Assembly (NCBI GenBank): GCA_003327435.1
Contig: QOQV01000008.1
Coordinates: 62,001-126,000, forward strand
Source: Ignavibacteriota bacterium
GTDB lineage: Bacteria; Bacteroidota; Ignavibacteria; UBA10030; BY39
Reading direction: 5' to 3'
Length of the DNA: 64,000 nucleotides
Below the pieces are notes generated by a model. That model had not been told where the DNA came from and ran no database searches. It saw only the letters and a program-made list of their open reading frames with translations. Shown here piece after piece: positions 54,922 through 64,000 of this stretch (the first letter of the stretch is position 1; the number at the start of each line of letters is the position of its first letter). A program made the translations under genes and the position numbers.

Positions 54922-57900
54922 TGTATTGCTATCCTTAAATCTAACCCGCCTTCGTTTGTAGTTGTTCCTGGAATTAGAGATCCGCCTTCATCAGGTTTAA
55001 TGCTTGTGTATCTATAATATATTGCAGCAGTTATTCTTGAGCTTAATACATAACGTATTCTTGGTTCAATTATTGTTCGTGTAGTTCCTTCAAGAGGTGT
55101 TCCGTCAGGATTGACTTCAAGTAAGTTTACTTCGTATGTTGTGCGTGAGGTGTGATTAAGTGAGTAATTTATAGTTGCTTCAAGATCATTGCTTAAAGAT
55201 AAACCAAAGAGCGGGAACTCGAAACCCCTACGATTATAACTTAGGGAGAATGAAACTTCGGTATTTGATTGCTCAACAATACTGCGTGAAGCAATGTTTA
55301 AATCATAAGATGCACCTTTATTGAATTTAAATGAAAAAGTCATATTCCCTTTTAAAATCTCTCTCATTGTTGCGTCTAAACCTATCAACGGTGCAAAACT
55401 ATAATTTACTCGTTCAGCTTCAACTTTGATTCCTCCATTTGGATTACCTTTCCACTGTTTTGTAAAACTTGAAGTATAGGCATGATTAAATGACAGCCTA
55501 TCTATAAATTTTGTAACTCCTAATGTTTTTTCAACGCCATCCCAGCGCAGTGCGTAGTTAACTCTTGGCAATAATGAGCCAAACAGTTTCTGAAACACAG
55601 GCAATGCTTCCATACCTTTTTCAAATGATTCTGCGAGCTTGACATCATCAGGTGCTCTGTCTGCTATATTATTCCGTCGTTCGTTGTATTTTTTACCAAC
55701 ATCTTCCAGATTACTCTTCAACATTTTAAATAACAGAATTGGTGGCATAGTGAAAAAGGATCTTTCTAAATTTCCACCAACTGCGATAGAGTTGACAGTT
55801 GGAACTCCTTCGGCATCGGTGAATAATGTGGTGTTTTTGTTAATTGACCAGTTGAGGTTCCAGTTTAAATCAATTGAAGCCCCTTCCCAAAGTGGCCTGT
55901 TGGTCCTTAAAGCAATTCTATTTGTCTGACTGAATTGATCAGAAATTTGAGCATTGGGTGCCCTTAATCCTCGGATAACATTAAATTTTATGAAAGGAAA
56001 TCTTGATGAGGAAGAATATTCAAGTTTTCCGGATGGATCGCTTAATATTCCTAACTGGTAAAGTCGAGAAGGGCCATATTCCAGTTTTGGATTTTCGAAG
56101 GGTGGAATTCCCCAGAAGTTCATCATACCTGTATGTCCGCGTACTCCGCTATTAACGCTGCGATTTGTTTGTGCAAATGATATGTTAATAGTTTCATAAT
56201 CCAGGAAAGGATATTTTATAAATATTTTTGAAATAGTTTTTAACTGGTTTAGTATGTTAATTTTTCTTTCTGGTTTTTCTTCTGGTCGTTTCTTTGTCGT
56301 TATAGTATCAGAATCTGCTGAAGTATCAGGTTGTTCAATTCTTGGTTGCTGTCTTTGTCTGATAGGAGCTTGTTGTGGAGCATCTTTAGATGTAAACCAA
56401 GGATCTGTGAGGGATTTTAATCTAAAGTTTAAAGTCAAGTTAATATTATTATCCCAACCAGCACCTTTTCCAATATCGTTTGGTTGAAAGTTATCGGACC
56501 AGCCATAATTTACTGAATACCCCGCACCTAAATCCAGATATTTGTTTATGTCCAATATATTTGGAATTTTTGGTTTGGAATTTATAGTAAATCGCTGTGA
56601 ATATCGAGCTGTTAATCCGAAATTGATTATTTTATTGGTTCTAAAAATATCTCTAAGTATTTGACTGAACGGGCGTTGGTTACCGAGTGAATCGGTCTCG
56701 AGGTGAAGTAATGAACTTTCAATGTTCATACCATAATCACCAGAGAGGTTTGTTAGCCCACCTTCAGATAATCGCCAACCAAAGTTGAGGTTCCTGCTGG
56801 CGCTAAAGGACCTGCTTATTGGTCTTTGTGTGGTTGTTTGCAATCTGGGGGTTTCTCTACCTTGTCCGCGCTGGACGCCTAAACCGGTGTTAAAGTTTGT
56901 AATGGGAATGAAATAAATTTTATAATCTTTGTAATCTCCAAGCAACCATACACCATCAAATAGTTTTTTAAATGGTGAGAAGTAGAAATCTGCTGGTAAA
57001 CTCACTGAATATCCAGTCCTTCCATTCCAGCTCCAGTTGTATCTTTGAACAATCAAAGGATTTCTCTCAGTTGAGCGATTGTAACCGAAGCTCCAGGTAA
57101 TTTTGTTTATGGTTTCATTGATATACCATGCAGAAGATGGGAAAACAATTCTAAGATTTGGTACACCAAAAGATTCGGACATTCTTACAGTTTGTGCCTG
57201 TTTGATTACTTCGTTTTTGAGTTTTTCGGCTTCATCTACTGGTGTACCATTATCAATAGCGGCTTGTTTAACTCTCTCCGCAGCTTGTTTTGTATCTATG
57301 TCGGTATTTGGAAGGTAGAGTGGATTTTCAATACTTTCACTGTGATTGTAATTGAATGGTATTGTTGTACCCTGCCAGTTATTGGGTAAGAATTTTTCCA
57401 ATGAAAAACTTGCCCCGACTGCCCAGTTGTTAGTTGTTCGGCGACTTCCAAACCGCTGATCAAGTCCGTGAAAGTATGGATCCATTTTTGAATAATTGAA
57501 AGATGCATTACCAAAATCAGCGATCTTAAGTTGTGTATCAAATTTATATGCCCAACCAGGAGTATCATCCACATCTGAAACTCTAAGCTCGTTTACCCAT
57601 ACCTCACCGTAAAGAATTGTCTTACCTTTATTTACAGGATTTTCAACACCTATCCAGATGTATTTAATATTTGTCAGCGATGGATTACCTCTAACAACAT
57701 ATACAGCTCCTGGTGGACCATCTGGAACTGGAACTGGAATTGAGCGATTCCGGACTGAATCTCGTCCTTCTTTTATAGCTGTTAGTTCAGCAAATTTAAT
57801 TATAATTTCATTATTGGCTGGATCCCATCCTGGATGTAATGGTGCACGGTACTCATAATAGTTTAATGAGTCGGTTCCAAAACGCAAATAAACTTCGGCA

Positions 57901-60900
57901 TCATAATCGTCCAAGCTGTTAAAGACAAAATTTTTATCTCCGTGTACAAACATTTTCATTGTGCGGTAATTAAAAACATCGAGAGGTTTATAAGAATAGA
58001 ATTTAAATGCTTCTCTTGATTGGCCATCCAACAAACCGTTAATTTTCAGATTTAACGATTGTTCGTTTCCAAAAACTTCTTGATCAGGTTGAGTTCGGTC
58101 GCGTTCTCGAATAACACCTGGTGGACTTGCGTATTCAGGATTGTCTTCAATATTAATTACTGCAACTTTTAAAACGGAATCAGTTTTGATAACTTCCTGC
58201 CACTGATTACCAACTAAACTGATATCCGCTATTCTAATTCTTACAGGTTCATCAAATCCAGATATCCACACTCTTGCATATTGCATATTTTGTAGAATGT
58301 CGATAGCACTTTCATTACCTTGTGTAATTTTTCTTGTAAATTCTGTGAGTGGTATTCTAAATTGGTACCATCCGTAAGTTCCACCACCTACAATGTAGGA
58401 GTTTGTTCTTTCCATACCTGTGGAATCGATATAAACAGAATCCAGTGGAATTTCATATTCAAGATAGCTACTAAGTAAATCTAATTCTCCGTTTGAATTT
58501 AAATCTTCAGTGTCAGGGAATCGTCCCTCTGGACTCAATTCATTTTTCTCGGATCCGTTTATTCTGCTAAAATCTCTACCTCCAGTCGTGTATGCAAAAT
58601 TATCACCACTTGGATCATCATATAATTCTGGATATTTTGCAATTAAATCAGCATAGACCTGCCGTTCTTCAGCATCTGTTAACATATCCAGACCAACATC
58701 CTCACCTGGATTTAAAACACCATTTGGAATATTGCTTTTAACAAGATCTTCACTGTTTAATTTCCTATTTGGAATAACATCTTCACTGATTTTACCCAAG
58801 TTAACAAAAATTCTACCTTTTTTTAGGTTTGGTATTGCTGATGGATTAATTTGTTCAGTTTTTAACCAGAGTTCTATGTAATTGATATTTTGCTCTATTA
58901 TATTAGTGCCTGCTGCACCTAAGTATTTCATTATCCCAGCCCAATTTTTAGTCGGTTCAGCTAATAGAGTTCTTTCGATGTCCATTGAGTAATTGAACTG
59001 TCCTCGTTCCTTCGGGAAAAAGTCTAAATTTAAAACAGTAACCTGTTCCTGCCCCCTTCTTACACTTTTATTAGGCCAGATGTCTGTAACAATTACATCA
59101 CTTGGTAGACGGTTGTACCACCAGAGTTTTGCTTTCGAATATGTCTTTGTACTATCAGCTATGTTTCCGAGGTAAGTATACACTGGTGGACTTGCGAGCC
59201 GCCAGGTTGAATAACCTACACCGAGTGGAATGCTTCTGCGAGCACCTTCAAAATCATCAATATATGCAATTCCAGAACCTTTATCGCTTGCAATTGTGCT
59301 CTTTTTTGTGTTTGGATCCGGAAGCATATATGCAGCTTCACCAGAAAACTTAATTGTTGACATTTCCTGTGTTCGAATAAATGGAAGTGCATCAATTGCT
59401 TTTGTCAAAAAACCAAGATTTAAAGATGTCATTGCATCTATTCCAAAAATCGAATTGTTTGTTGGTTCTTCATTTAGGCGTACTTTATCGCTTAAAGTTT
59501 CCTGGTTCAAATTCATAAAAGTGAAACCTAATTTGGTGTTTGGAAGTGGATCCATTTCACCTCTTGCACCAATTAATGTTTTAGAAGCTAATTGGAACAA
59601 ATCGTTTTGTTCATATTTGATTTGCAAATTTGCTCCTGGCATTAAAGCTCTTTGATTTCTGATTATCACTTCTCCAATCATATAATCAACTGAATAATCA
59701 ACATTGGGTGTAAGAGGTGAACCATCAAGTAAAACCTGAACACTTCCTTCAACTACATTGAATCCAAGATTATACTTGCTCTGGCGTTCAGTAGCAGATT
59801 TTCCCTTCAATATATATTTATTTCTAATACTTTGTTGAGCGACGGTTCTTAATGTATCATAAATTTCGGGATAAGTTAGAGAGTCTATTTCTGTTTCTGA
59901 TTTTCCAATACTTAATAAAAATTCTCTAATTGATTTTCTAAATGGTTCCAGTGTAGGAAAAATTATTTCAGCACGTGCTTCATCAATTGTAAGACCTCTA
60001 ATATAGTCAAATTTATCATCAGGTTGAGTTGCATTATTTTCTCCATATTTATCCAATCCCAAAATGGTAATAAGTGAAGTACCAAATAATTGATCTTGAT
60101 CCGATTGGGAACCTTCTTCCCTGTAAATTTTTAACTCGAAACCCTGTTGCTTTAGATTTGAACCTCCCAGTGAATAAATGTTCTTTAGCATTAGATTCCA
60201 GGCATATTTATGACTTGGAACAAGGTTTTTGGGGCGTATTAGTTTTAATATTAAAGGTTTTGTTGATGAAGTATCCAATCCAGAAAATTCACCAAATAAA
60301 ATATCATCATCAATTGCACCGGTCGGTCCTTGAGTTCTAAAAGCGACTGCAAGTGCTTGATCTGCTTGCAAACTCGTATTTAGCGAAATATACCCTGATT
60401 GGTCATTTAGCTTATATTCATTTGGCTGTAATTTAATCCATGTGCCACGTTCAATAATGCCAGAAATGGAATTCAATTCTCTTAAAGAATCCGCATAAGC
60501 GTTACCTGCCAAAATTGGAGGAAGGTCAACAATTGCAACTGCTTCTTTTTGTCCAGCCTGATAAACAGCGCCCTGGCGAGTTTTCCATACTTCTATTTCA
60601 ACAACATTGAATTGTGCCAAATTTATAGGTAGTTGGACATTTAACCCGGAGTGTGTAATCTCAAAAATGCTGCGGTATAATGTATCTAAAAAATAATGAT
60701 TTGTAGAATACTCGAATGCTCTAATTACAAATTCTCTTTCCTGCGCACCACCTGAAGCAGTTAATTCCCTTGTTTGACCCTTCTTTTGAGACATAACAGT
60801 TTGTAGTGTTAAAGGGCCAAGCTGGAATTTACCTTTTATACCAAAAAGTGCCTGACTGCTTCCAATGTAAGAAGCTGGAGATTGAAGCGAAACATTTCCA

Positions 60901-61859
60901 GCTTCTATGCTCTGTATAATTTCATCTTCGTATCCTGTGTATTTAATCTTCAACTGGTTCTCGTATTCAAATGTTCGCTGTGTATTCCAGTCGGCGGTAA
61001 TATTAAGTTTATCGCCAATTGTACCGTTAACATTAACCTGCACTTCCTGATTGAAATTTGGTTCGTTTCGTATTTGATCCTGCCGTGATATTGTTGCCTG
61101 ATCTGATTTTTGACTTCTAAAACCAGCTTTGATATTGACTGCGCCACTTATTCTAATATTTATTTTTGGAGGCCCAAAAATACTCAAGAACGGAACAGAT
61201 GGAACAGGAATATCGATGTTTGTTACAGAACCTAAAAATTCGCTTAAACCAGCTCCATGTTCCTTTTCTTTGTAAACTTTTACTAACGATTCCCAGTTTT
61301 TGTATCTGTCGTACTCGAGTCGTCTGCGTATGTATTCATCTAATGTCAAGCGAATTGGTATTTTAACATCTTTTCCATAAATAGTCTCTGTTACATTTAC
61401 ATATGAGCCTGTACTGTCAAGTTCAACGTTTACTTGATATGCTGTTGAGCGGTTTTCAAGAAATAATGGATGCGGTCGTTTGTTAAAAGCATTTGCATAG
61501 ATTGGATCTGTGCGACGGTAGACGAAGTGTTCAACTCTTGCCGAGGAATCGATGTATATATATGCAGTTGAATCAATCCATTCTTTTATGTTTGTATCCT
61601 GTACATTTAATTGCTGTGATATGGTGTCTGGTTCTGTTGTATCTTCTATATCTTGCTCTGTATCTGATGTGTCGGATTCAAAATCTAAATCAGTTGTGTC
61701 TGCATTTTGAATATGTAAGTTGTGTAGATCGGGAAAATTTTTGTTTTCAGGATTAAAAAAAGATAGGGAATTGAATACTATGATGAAGAGTATTGGTAGC
61801 GAGATCAGAAAGTGTAAAAAATACTTTCTTTTAGTTGATATGTTGGAAAATATATACAC
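54918..61859 (-). CDS. sprA: SprA, giant outer-membrane translocon of type IX secretion
   Basis: The 2313-residue protein matches SprA/Sov in length and pattern: an N-terminal hydrophobic signal region (about 13-35) after an apparent GTG start, an acidic linker, then the two SprA N-terminal-type domains and a very long outer-membrane barrel ending GLDLRIAIQ. Visible SprA strings include YVNVTETIYGKDVKIPI, GPPKINIRISGAVNIKAGF and DDFEGARRSIPLG. It is the pore for proteins with C-terminal sorting domains, such as that at 23045-25021. No good ribosome site precedes the GTG; I find no ATG nearby in frame. Confidence 0.95.
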   Translation of the reverse strand: MYIFSNISTKRKYFLHFLISLPILFIIVFNSLSFFNPENKNFPDLHNLHIQNADTTDLDFESDTSDTEQDIEDTTEPDTISQQLNVQDTNIKEWIDSTAYIYIDSSARVEHFVYRRTDPIYANAFNKRPHPLFLENRSTAYQVNVELDSTGSYVNVTETIYGKDVKIPIRLTLDEYIRRRLEYDRYKNWESLVKVYKEKEHGAGLSEFLGSVTNIDIPVPSVPFLSIFGPPKINIRISGAVNIKAGFRSQKSDQATISRQDQIRNEPNFNQEVQVNVNGTIGDKLNITADWNTQRTFEYENQLKIKYTGYEDEIIQSIEAGNVSLQSPASYIGSSQALFGIKGKFQLGPLTLQTVMSQKKGQTRELTASGGAQEREFVIRAFEYSTNHYFLDTLYRSIFEITHSGLNVQLPINLAQFNVVEIEVWKTRQGAVYQAGQKEAVAIVDLPPILAGNAYADSLRELNSISGIIERGTWIKLQPNEYKLNDQSGYISLNTSLQADQALAVAFRTQGPTGAIDDDILFGEFSGLDTSSTKPLILKLIRPKNLVPSHKYAWNLMLKNIYSLGGSNLKQQGFELKIYREEGSQSDQDQLFGTSLITILGLDKYGENNATQPDDKFDYIRGLTIDEARAEIIFPTLEPFRKSIREFLLSIGKSETEIDSLTYPEIYDTLRTVAQQSIRNKYILKGKSATERQSKYNLGFNVVEGSVQVLLDGSPLTPNVDYSVDYMIGEVIIRNQRALMPGANLQIKYEQNDLFQLASKTLIGARGEMDPLPNTKLGFTFMNLNQETLSDKVRLNEEPTNNSIFGIDAMTSLNLGFLTKAIDALPFIRTQEMSTIKFSGEAAYMLPDPNTKKSTIASDKGSGIAYIDDFEGARRSIPLGVGYSTWRLASPPVYTYLGNIADSTKTYSKAKLWWYNRLPSDVIVTDIWPNKSVRRGQEQVTVLNLDFFPKERGQFNYSMDIERTLLAEPTKNWAGIMKYLGAAGTNIIEQNINYIELWLKTEQINPSAIPNLKKGRIFVNLGKISEDVIPNRKLNSEDLVKSNIPNGVLNPGEDVGLDMLTDAEERQVYADLIAKYPELYDDPSGDNFAYTTGGRDFSRINGSEKNELSPEGRFPDTEDLNSNGELDLLSSYLEYEIPLDSVYIDSTGMERTNSYIVGGGTYGWYQFRIPLTEFTRKITQGNESAIDILQNMQYARVWISGFDEPVRIRIADISLVGNQWQEVIKTDSVLKVAVINIEDNPEYASPPGVIRERDRTQPDQEVFGNEQSLNLKINGLLDGQSREAFKFYSYKPLDVFNYRTMKMFVHGDKNFVFNSLDDYDAEVYLRFGTDSLNYYEYRAPLHPGWDPANNEIIIKFAELTAIKEGRDSVRNRSIPVPVPDGPPGAVYVVRGNPSLTNIKYIWIGVENPVNKGKTILYGEVWVNELRVSDVDDTPGWAYKFDTQLKIADFGNASFNYSKMDPYFHGLDQRFGSRRTTNNWAVGASFSLEKFLPNNWQGTTIPFNYNHSESIENPLYLPNTDIDTKQAAERVKQAAIDNGTPVDEAEKLKNEVIKQAQTVRMSESFGVPNLRIVFPSSAWYINETINKITWSFGYNRSTERNPLIVQRYNWSWNGRTGYSVSLPADFYFSPFKKLFDGVWLLGDYKDYKIYFIPITNFNTGLGVQRGQGRETPRLQTTTQRPISRSFSASRNLNFGWRLSEGGLTNLSGDYGMNIESSLLHLETDSLGNQRPFSQILRDIFRTNKIINFGLTARYSQRFTINSKPKIPNILDINKYLDLGAGYSVNYGWSDNFQPNDIGKGAGWDNNINLTLNFRLKSLTDPWFTSKDAPQQAPIRQRQQPRIEQPDTSADSDTITTKKRPEEKPERKINILNQLKTISKIFIKYPFLDYETINISFAQTNRSVNSGVRGHTGMMNFWGIPPFENPKLEYGPSRLYQLGILSDPSGKLEYSSSSRFPFIKFNVIRGLRAPNAQISDQFSQTNRIALRTNRPLWEGASIDLNWNLNWSINKNTTLFTDAEGVPTVNSIAVGGNLERSFFTMPPILLFKMLKSNLEDVGKKYNERRNNIADRAPDDVKLAESFEKGMEALPVFQKLFGSLLPRVNYALRWDGVEKTLGVTKFIDRLSFNHAYTSSFTKQWKGNPNGGIKVEAERVNYSFAPLIGLDATMREILKGNMTFSFKFNKGASYDLNIASRSIVEQSNTEVSFSLSYNRRGFEFPLFGLSLSNDLEATINYSLNHTSRTTYEVNLLEVNPDGTPLEGTTRTIIEPRIRYVLSSRITAAIYYRYTSIKPDEGGSLIPGTTTNEGGLDLRIAIQ

Positions 61860-62017
61860 GTTGTTATACGATACTTTTTCAATTAAAAGGGAATTTCATA
61901 AAATTATTTTAATAATCTATAGCAAAATATCGATAACAACGTGTCCTTTAAATGTTTTTGATATAATTTCAGAAAAAAGTTATAAAAAAGCAAATTAAAT
62001 TGCAAGTTTTTTCAAAA

Positions 62018-64000
62018 TTAGCGAATTTGCATTTCTTTTAAAAGGTTTTGTGCGTTTGAAAATTTATCTAAAATAAATAAGACATATCTTGAATCAACGC
62101 TGATTGCGCGGTTCATTGGCTCTTCAAAGTAATAGTCGCCGACTACACCTTCCCAATTACCATCGAAGGCAACACCTGCCAGTTCGCCTTTTCCGTTAAT
62201 TATCGGACTGCCTGAGTTTCCACCAGTAATATCCAGATTTGATATAAATGCTACAGGCACATCATTTATCTTTTCATCTCTATAATTTCCAAAATTTTTG
62301 GTTTCCCAGAGGTTTTTAAGCTTAACTGGAACTTCAAATGGTTCGCTACCAGTCTCTTTCTCCATGACCCCTTTGAGCGATGTTACATAATCCCAGTAAA
62401 CGGCATCTCTTGGTTTCAACGGTTTGACCGTTCCATAAGTAAGTCGCATAGTTCTGTTTGCATCGGGGTAAATATTTTCCCCCTTCCATTTCAAATAAGC
62501 TTCCATTAAGTTTTTTCTTAAAAAATTCATTTTTGATTCATAAGCTGAATATTTTTCGCGAATAGGAGCATCATCTTTTTCAAGCTCAATTGCAAACTCA
62601 ACAAATTCGTCTTCTCGAATATCCTCATCATCCTTCATTAGAAGTTTTTCAGCAGACTCAAGTGAGTTTAATTTTGTATCATCATATAATTCATCGACAA
62701 ATTTCCGGATTGCCTTTTCCAATTTCTCTCCAGTTTTACCCTTTGTAATTTTCTGTATAATCTTTATGCTTTGAGCTTCCGGTAGTTCGGCGGCTTGAAG
62801 CATTATGGCTATTAAGTTTTCTTTGTCAACTTCTGGAATAAAAGTTTTATGAACCGAATTAATAAAACTTTTTACCTGAGAGCGCTCAGCTTCCGTCTTT
62901 GGTTTAATTTTTCCTGTTGAGTCCTTTACCTGCATTGTAGTGTAGTTCATCAAACGCTGACCTAATCTTAACATATCGCAACTCATAAACATTGTTGCAA
63001 GTATTGTTCTCTTTTTGTTATATGTCCTCAAATCATTTATCTGTGTTTCGATTTCATTTAAAATATTTCCATACTTTGATTTTAATTCAGGATTTGAGGA
63101 GAGAAAATCCATGAATTTCTGCTCTTCCTGAGTTTTCAGCTGTATCAACTTTAATCTTCTCATTCCATCTAACACACCTAAGTAGTTTTTGTATGTATTT
63201 TCAAGACCTCTTAACCTGCTGGCAAGCTTTAATTCAATTGCTCTATCCTTTTTAGCCCATTTGTTTAGAATATCGATTCGTGTTTTAAACAAATCAATGG
63301 ATAATGGAAGAGCTTCTTCATAAGCGAACTTTATATCGGCTGAAGTTCTGTAGCGGAAAGTTCTGCCAGGATATCCAATTATCATCATAAAAGAACCTTC
63401 CTGAAATCCCTGAGTTGAAATTGGTAAAAAATGTCTGGGTACATATGGAACATTATCTTTTGAGTATTTTACTGTTTTACCTTCTGGTGATACATAAGCT
63501 CGCAGAAAGGAAAAATCGCCAGTATGTCTGGGCCAAATCCAGTTGTCAATTTCTCCACCGTAGTTACCAATTGCATTGGGTGGGCAATATACAAGTCGAA
63601 TGTCTTTTATTACCTCATATGTGAATAGGTAGTACTTTACGCCATAGAATATTTCACTTGCTCTGCATTCGTATTCGGTGTTGCCTTTTTCTCTTGCTTC
63701 AATTTCACGGAGCTTTGCGTTTATTGCTTTTTGTTGTTCGGCTGGACTCATATCTGGTTTAATTACACTTGTGACTTCATTGGTAATATCTTTCATCGAA
63801 ATCAACACTTGAGCGGTCATATTTTCGACTGGAATTTCTTCTTCATATGTTTTCGCTAAAAAACCATCCTTTAATCTGTCCTGTATAACAGTACTTACAG
63901 AGACGATTGCACCATACGCAACATGGTGATTGGTGATTATTAAACCTTTATTAGAAACAAATGAACCTGTTCCTCCGCCTAAACTCACTATTGCATCTTT
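62018..64000 (-). CDS. S46 dipeptidyl peptidase (DPP7/DPP11 family), N-terminus cut by window edge
   Basis: The frame is open to the window edge (KDAIVSLGGGTGSFVS at its visible start), so the signal peptide and about 60 residues are missing. Catalytic His is in TNHHVAYGA and the nucleophile Ser in GNSGSPIING. Counting from that Ser in DPP7/DPP11 numbering (Ser655), residue 673 is Gly (AFDGNWEG), as in DPP7, not the Arg of the acidic-specific DPP11. It should release dipeptides with non-acidic P1 residues in the periplasm. It ends 158 bases before sprA. Confidence 0.93.
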   Translation of the reverse strand, partial: KDAIVSLGGGTGSFVSNKGLIITNHHVAYGAIVSVSTVIQDRLKDGFLAKTYEEEIPVENMTAQVLISMKDITNEVTSVIKPDMSPAEQQKAINAKLREIEAREKGNTEYECRASEIFYGVKYYLFTYEVIKDIRLVYCPPNAIGNYGGEIDNWIWPRHTGDFSFLRAYVSPEGKTVKYSKDNVPYVPRHFLPISTQGFQEGSFMMIIGYPGRTFRYRTSADIKFAYEEALPLSIDLFKTRIDILNKWAKKDRAIELKLASRLRGLENTYKNYLGVLDGMRRLKLIQLKTQEEQKFMDFLSSNPELKSKYGNILNEIETQINDLRTYNKKRTILATMFMSCDMLRLGQRLMNYTTMQVKDSTGKIKPKTEAERSQVKSFINSVHKTFIPEVDKENLIAIMLQAAELPEAQSIKIIQKITKGKTGEKLEKAIRKFVDELYDDTKLNSLESAEKLLMKDDEDIREDEFVEFAIELEKDDAPIREKYSAYESKMNFLRKNLMEAYLKWKGENIYPDANRTMRLTYGTVKPLKPRDAVYWDYVTSLKGVMEKETGSEPFEVPVKLKNLWETKNFGNYRDEKINDVPVAFISNLDITGGNSGSPIINGKGELAGVAFDGNWEGVVGDYYFEEPMNRAISVDSRYVLFILDKFSNAQNLLKEMQIR

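Overview
The window is an AT-rich chromosomal segment from a Gram-negative bacterium of the Bacteroidetes/Chlorobi group, most likely of the Ignavibacteria type. The evidence is a type IX secretion system pair (sprA next to a porX-type PglZ response regulator), a secreted protein ending in a type A sorting domain that starts YPNPFNPTTEI, an S46 dipeptidyl peptidase, and several outer-membrane barrel-like proteins. The clearest housekeeping promoters read TTGACT-N17-TATATT, not the Bacteroides TAnnTTTG form. TTG starts are common. I found no rRNA, tRNA, CRISPR array, prophage or insertion sequence.

Region 1 (1-8273, minus strand) is a tight four-gene run: a large periplasmic fusion of a DUF2334-type deacetylase with a TIM-barrel glycoside-hydrolase-like domain, a processive GT2 synthase, an outer-membrane barrel-like protein, and a YCF48-repeat protein cut by the window edge. 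The set looks like a synthase-dependent exopolysaccharide system. It is analogous in parts to PgaABC/Pel but is not the standard version of either.

Region 2 (8366-15324, minus strand) has a sensor kinase and an NtrC-family regulator followed by five envelope or secreted proteins. Between them lie a sigma-54-like promoter and two TCGAC-N6-GTCGA palindromes spaced two helical turns apart. This is the best candidate here for an undescribed regulated system.

Region 3 (15429-25021, plus strand) carries Cfa, a small thioredoxin-fold-like protein, a zinc-type CDF exporter, a PLP trans-sulfuration enzyme, a methyltransferase, an ADP-ribosylglycohydrolase coupled to a paralog that has lost its metal ligands, a DUF134/DUF5320/NifX-like cluster with a perfect palindrome at its promoter, and a T9SS cargo protein.

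Region 4 (25195-37402, plus strand) is a ten-gene catabolic operon: hydantoinase/dihydropyrimidinase, class III CoA-transferase, a three-subunit xanthine-dehydrogenase-type molybdenum hydroxylase (its 2Fe-2S subunit appears to start at ATT), the DUF2877/FdrA/DUF1116 carbamoyltransferase-type set, a cyclase-family hydrolase and an amidase. It probably opens an N-heterocycle and recovers a carbamoyl group.

Region 5 (37538-44826) has a DUF454-katG operon divergent from a GAF-sigma-54 activator, then a GT2/membrane glycosyltransferase pair.

Region 6 (44825-64000, minus strand) holds a secreted GH13 amylase-like enzyme, argS, rsfS, a LytR_C protein, a small secreted protein, a nucleotidyltransferase, panC, accD, tsaB, tsaE, porX, sprA and a partial S46 peptidase.
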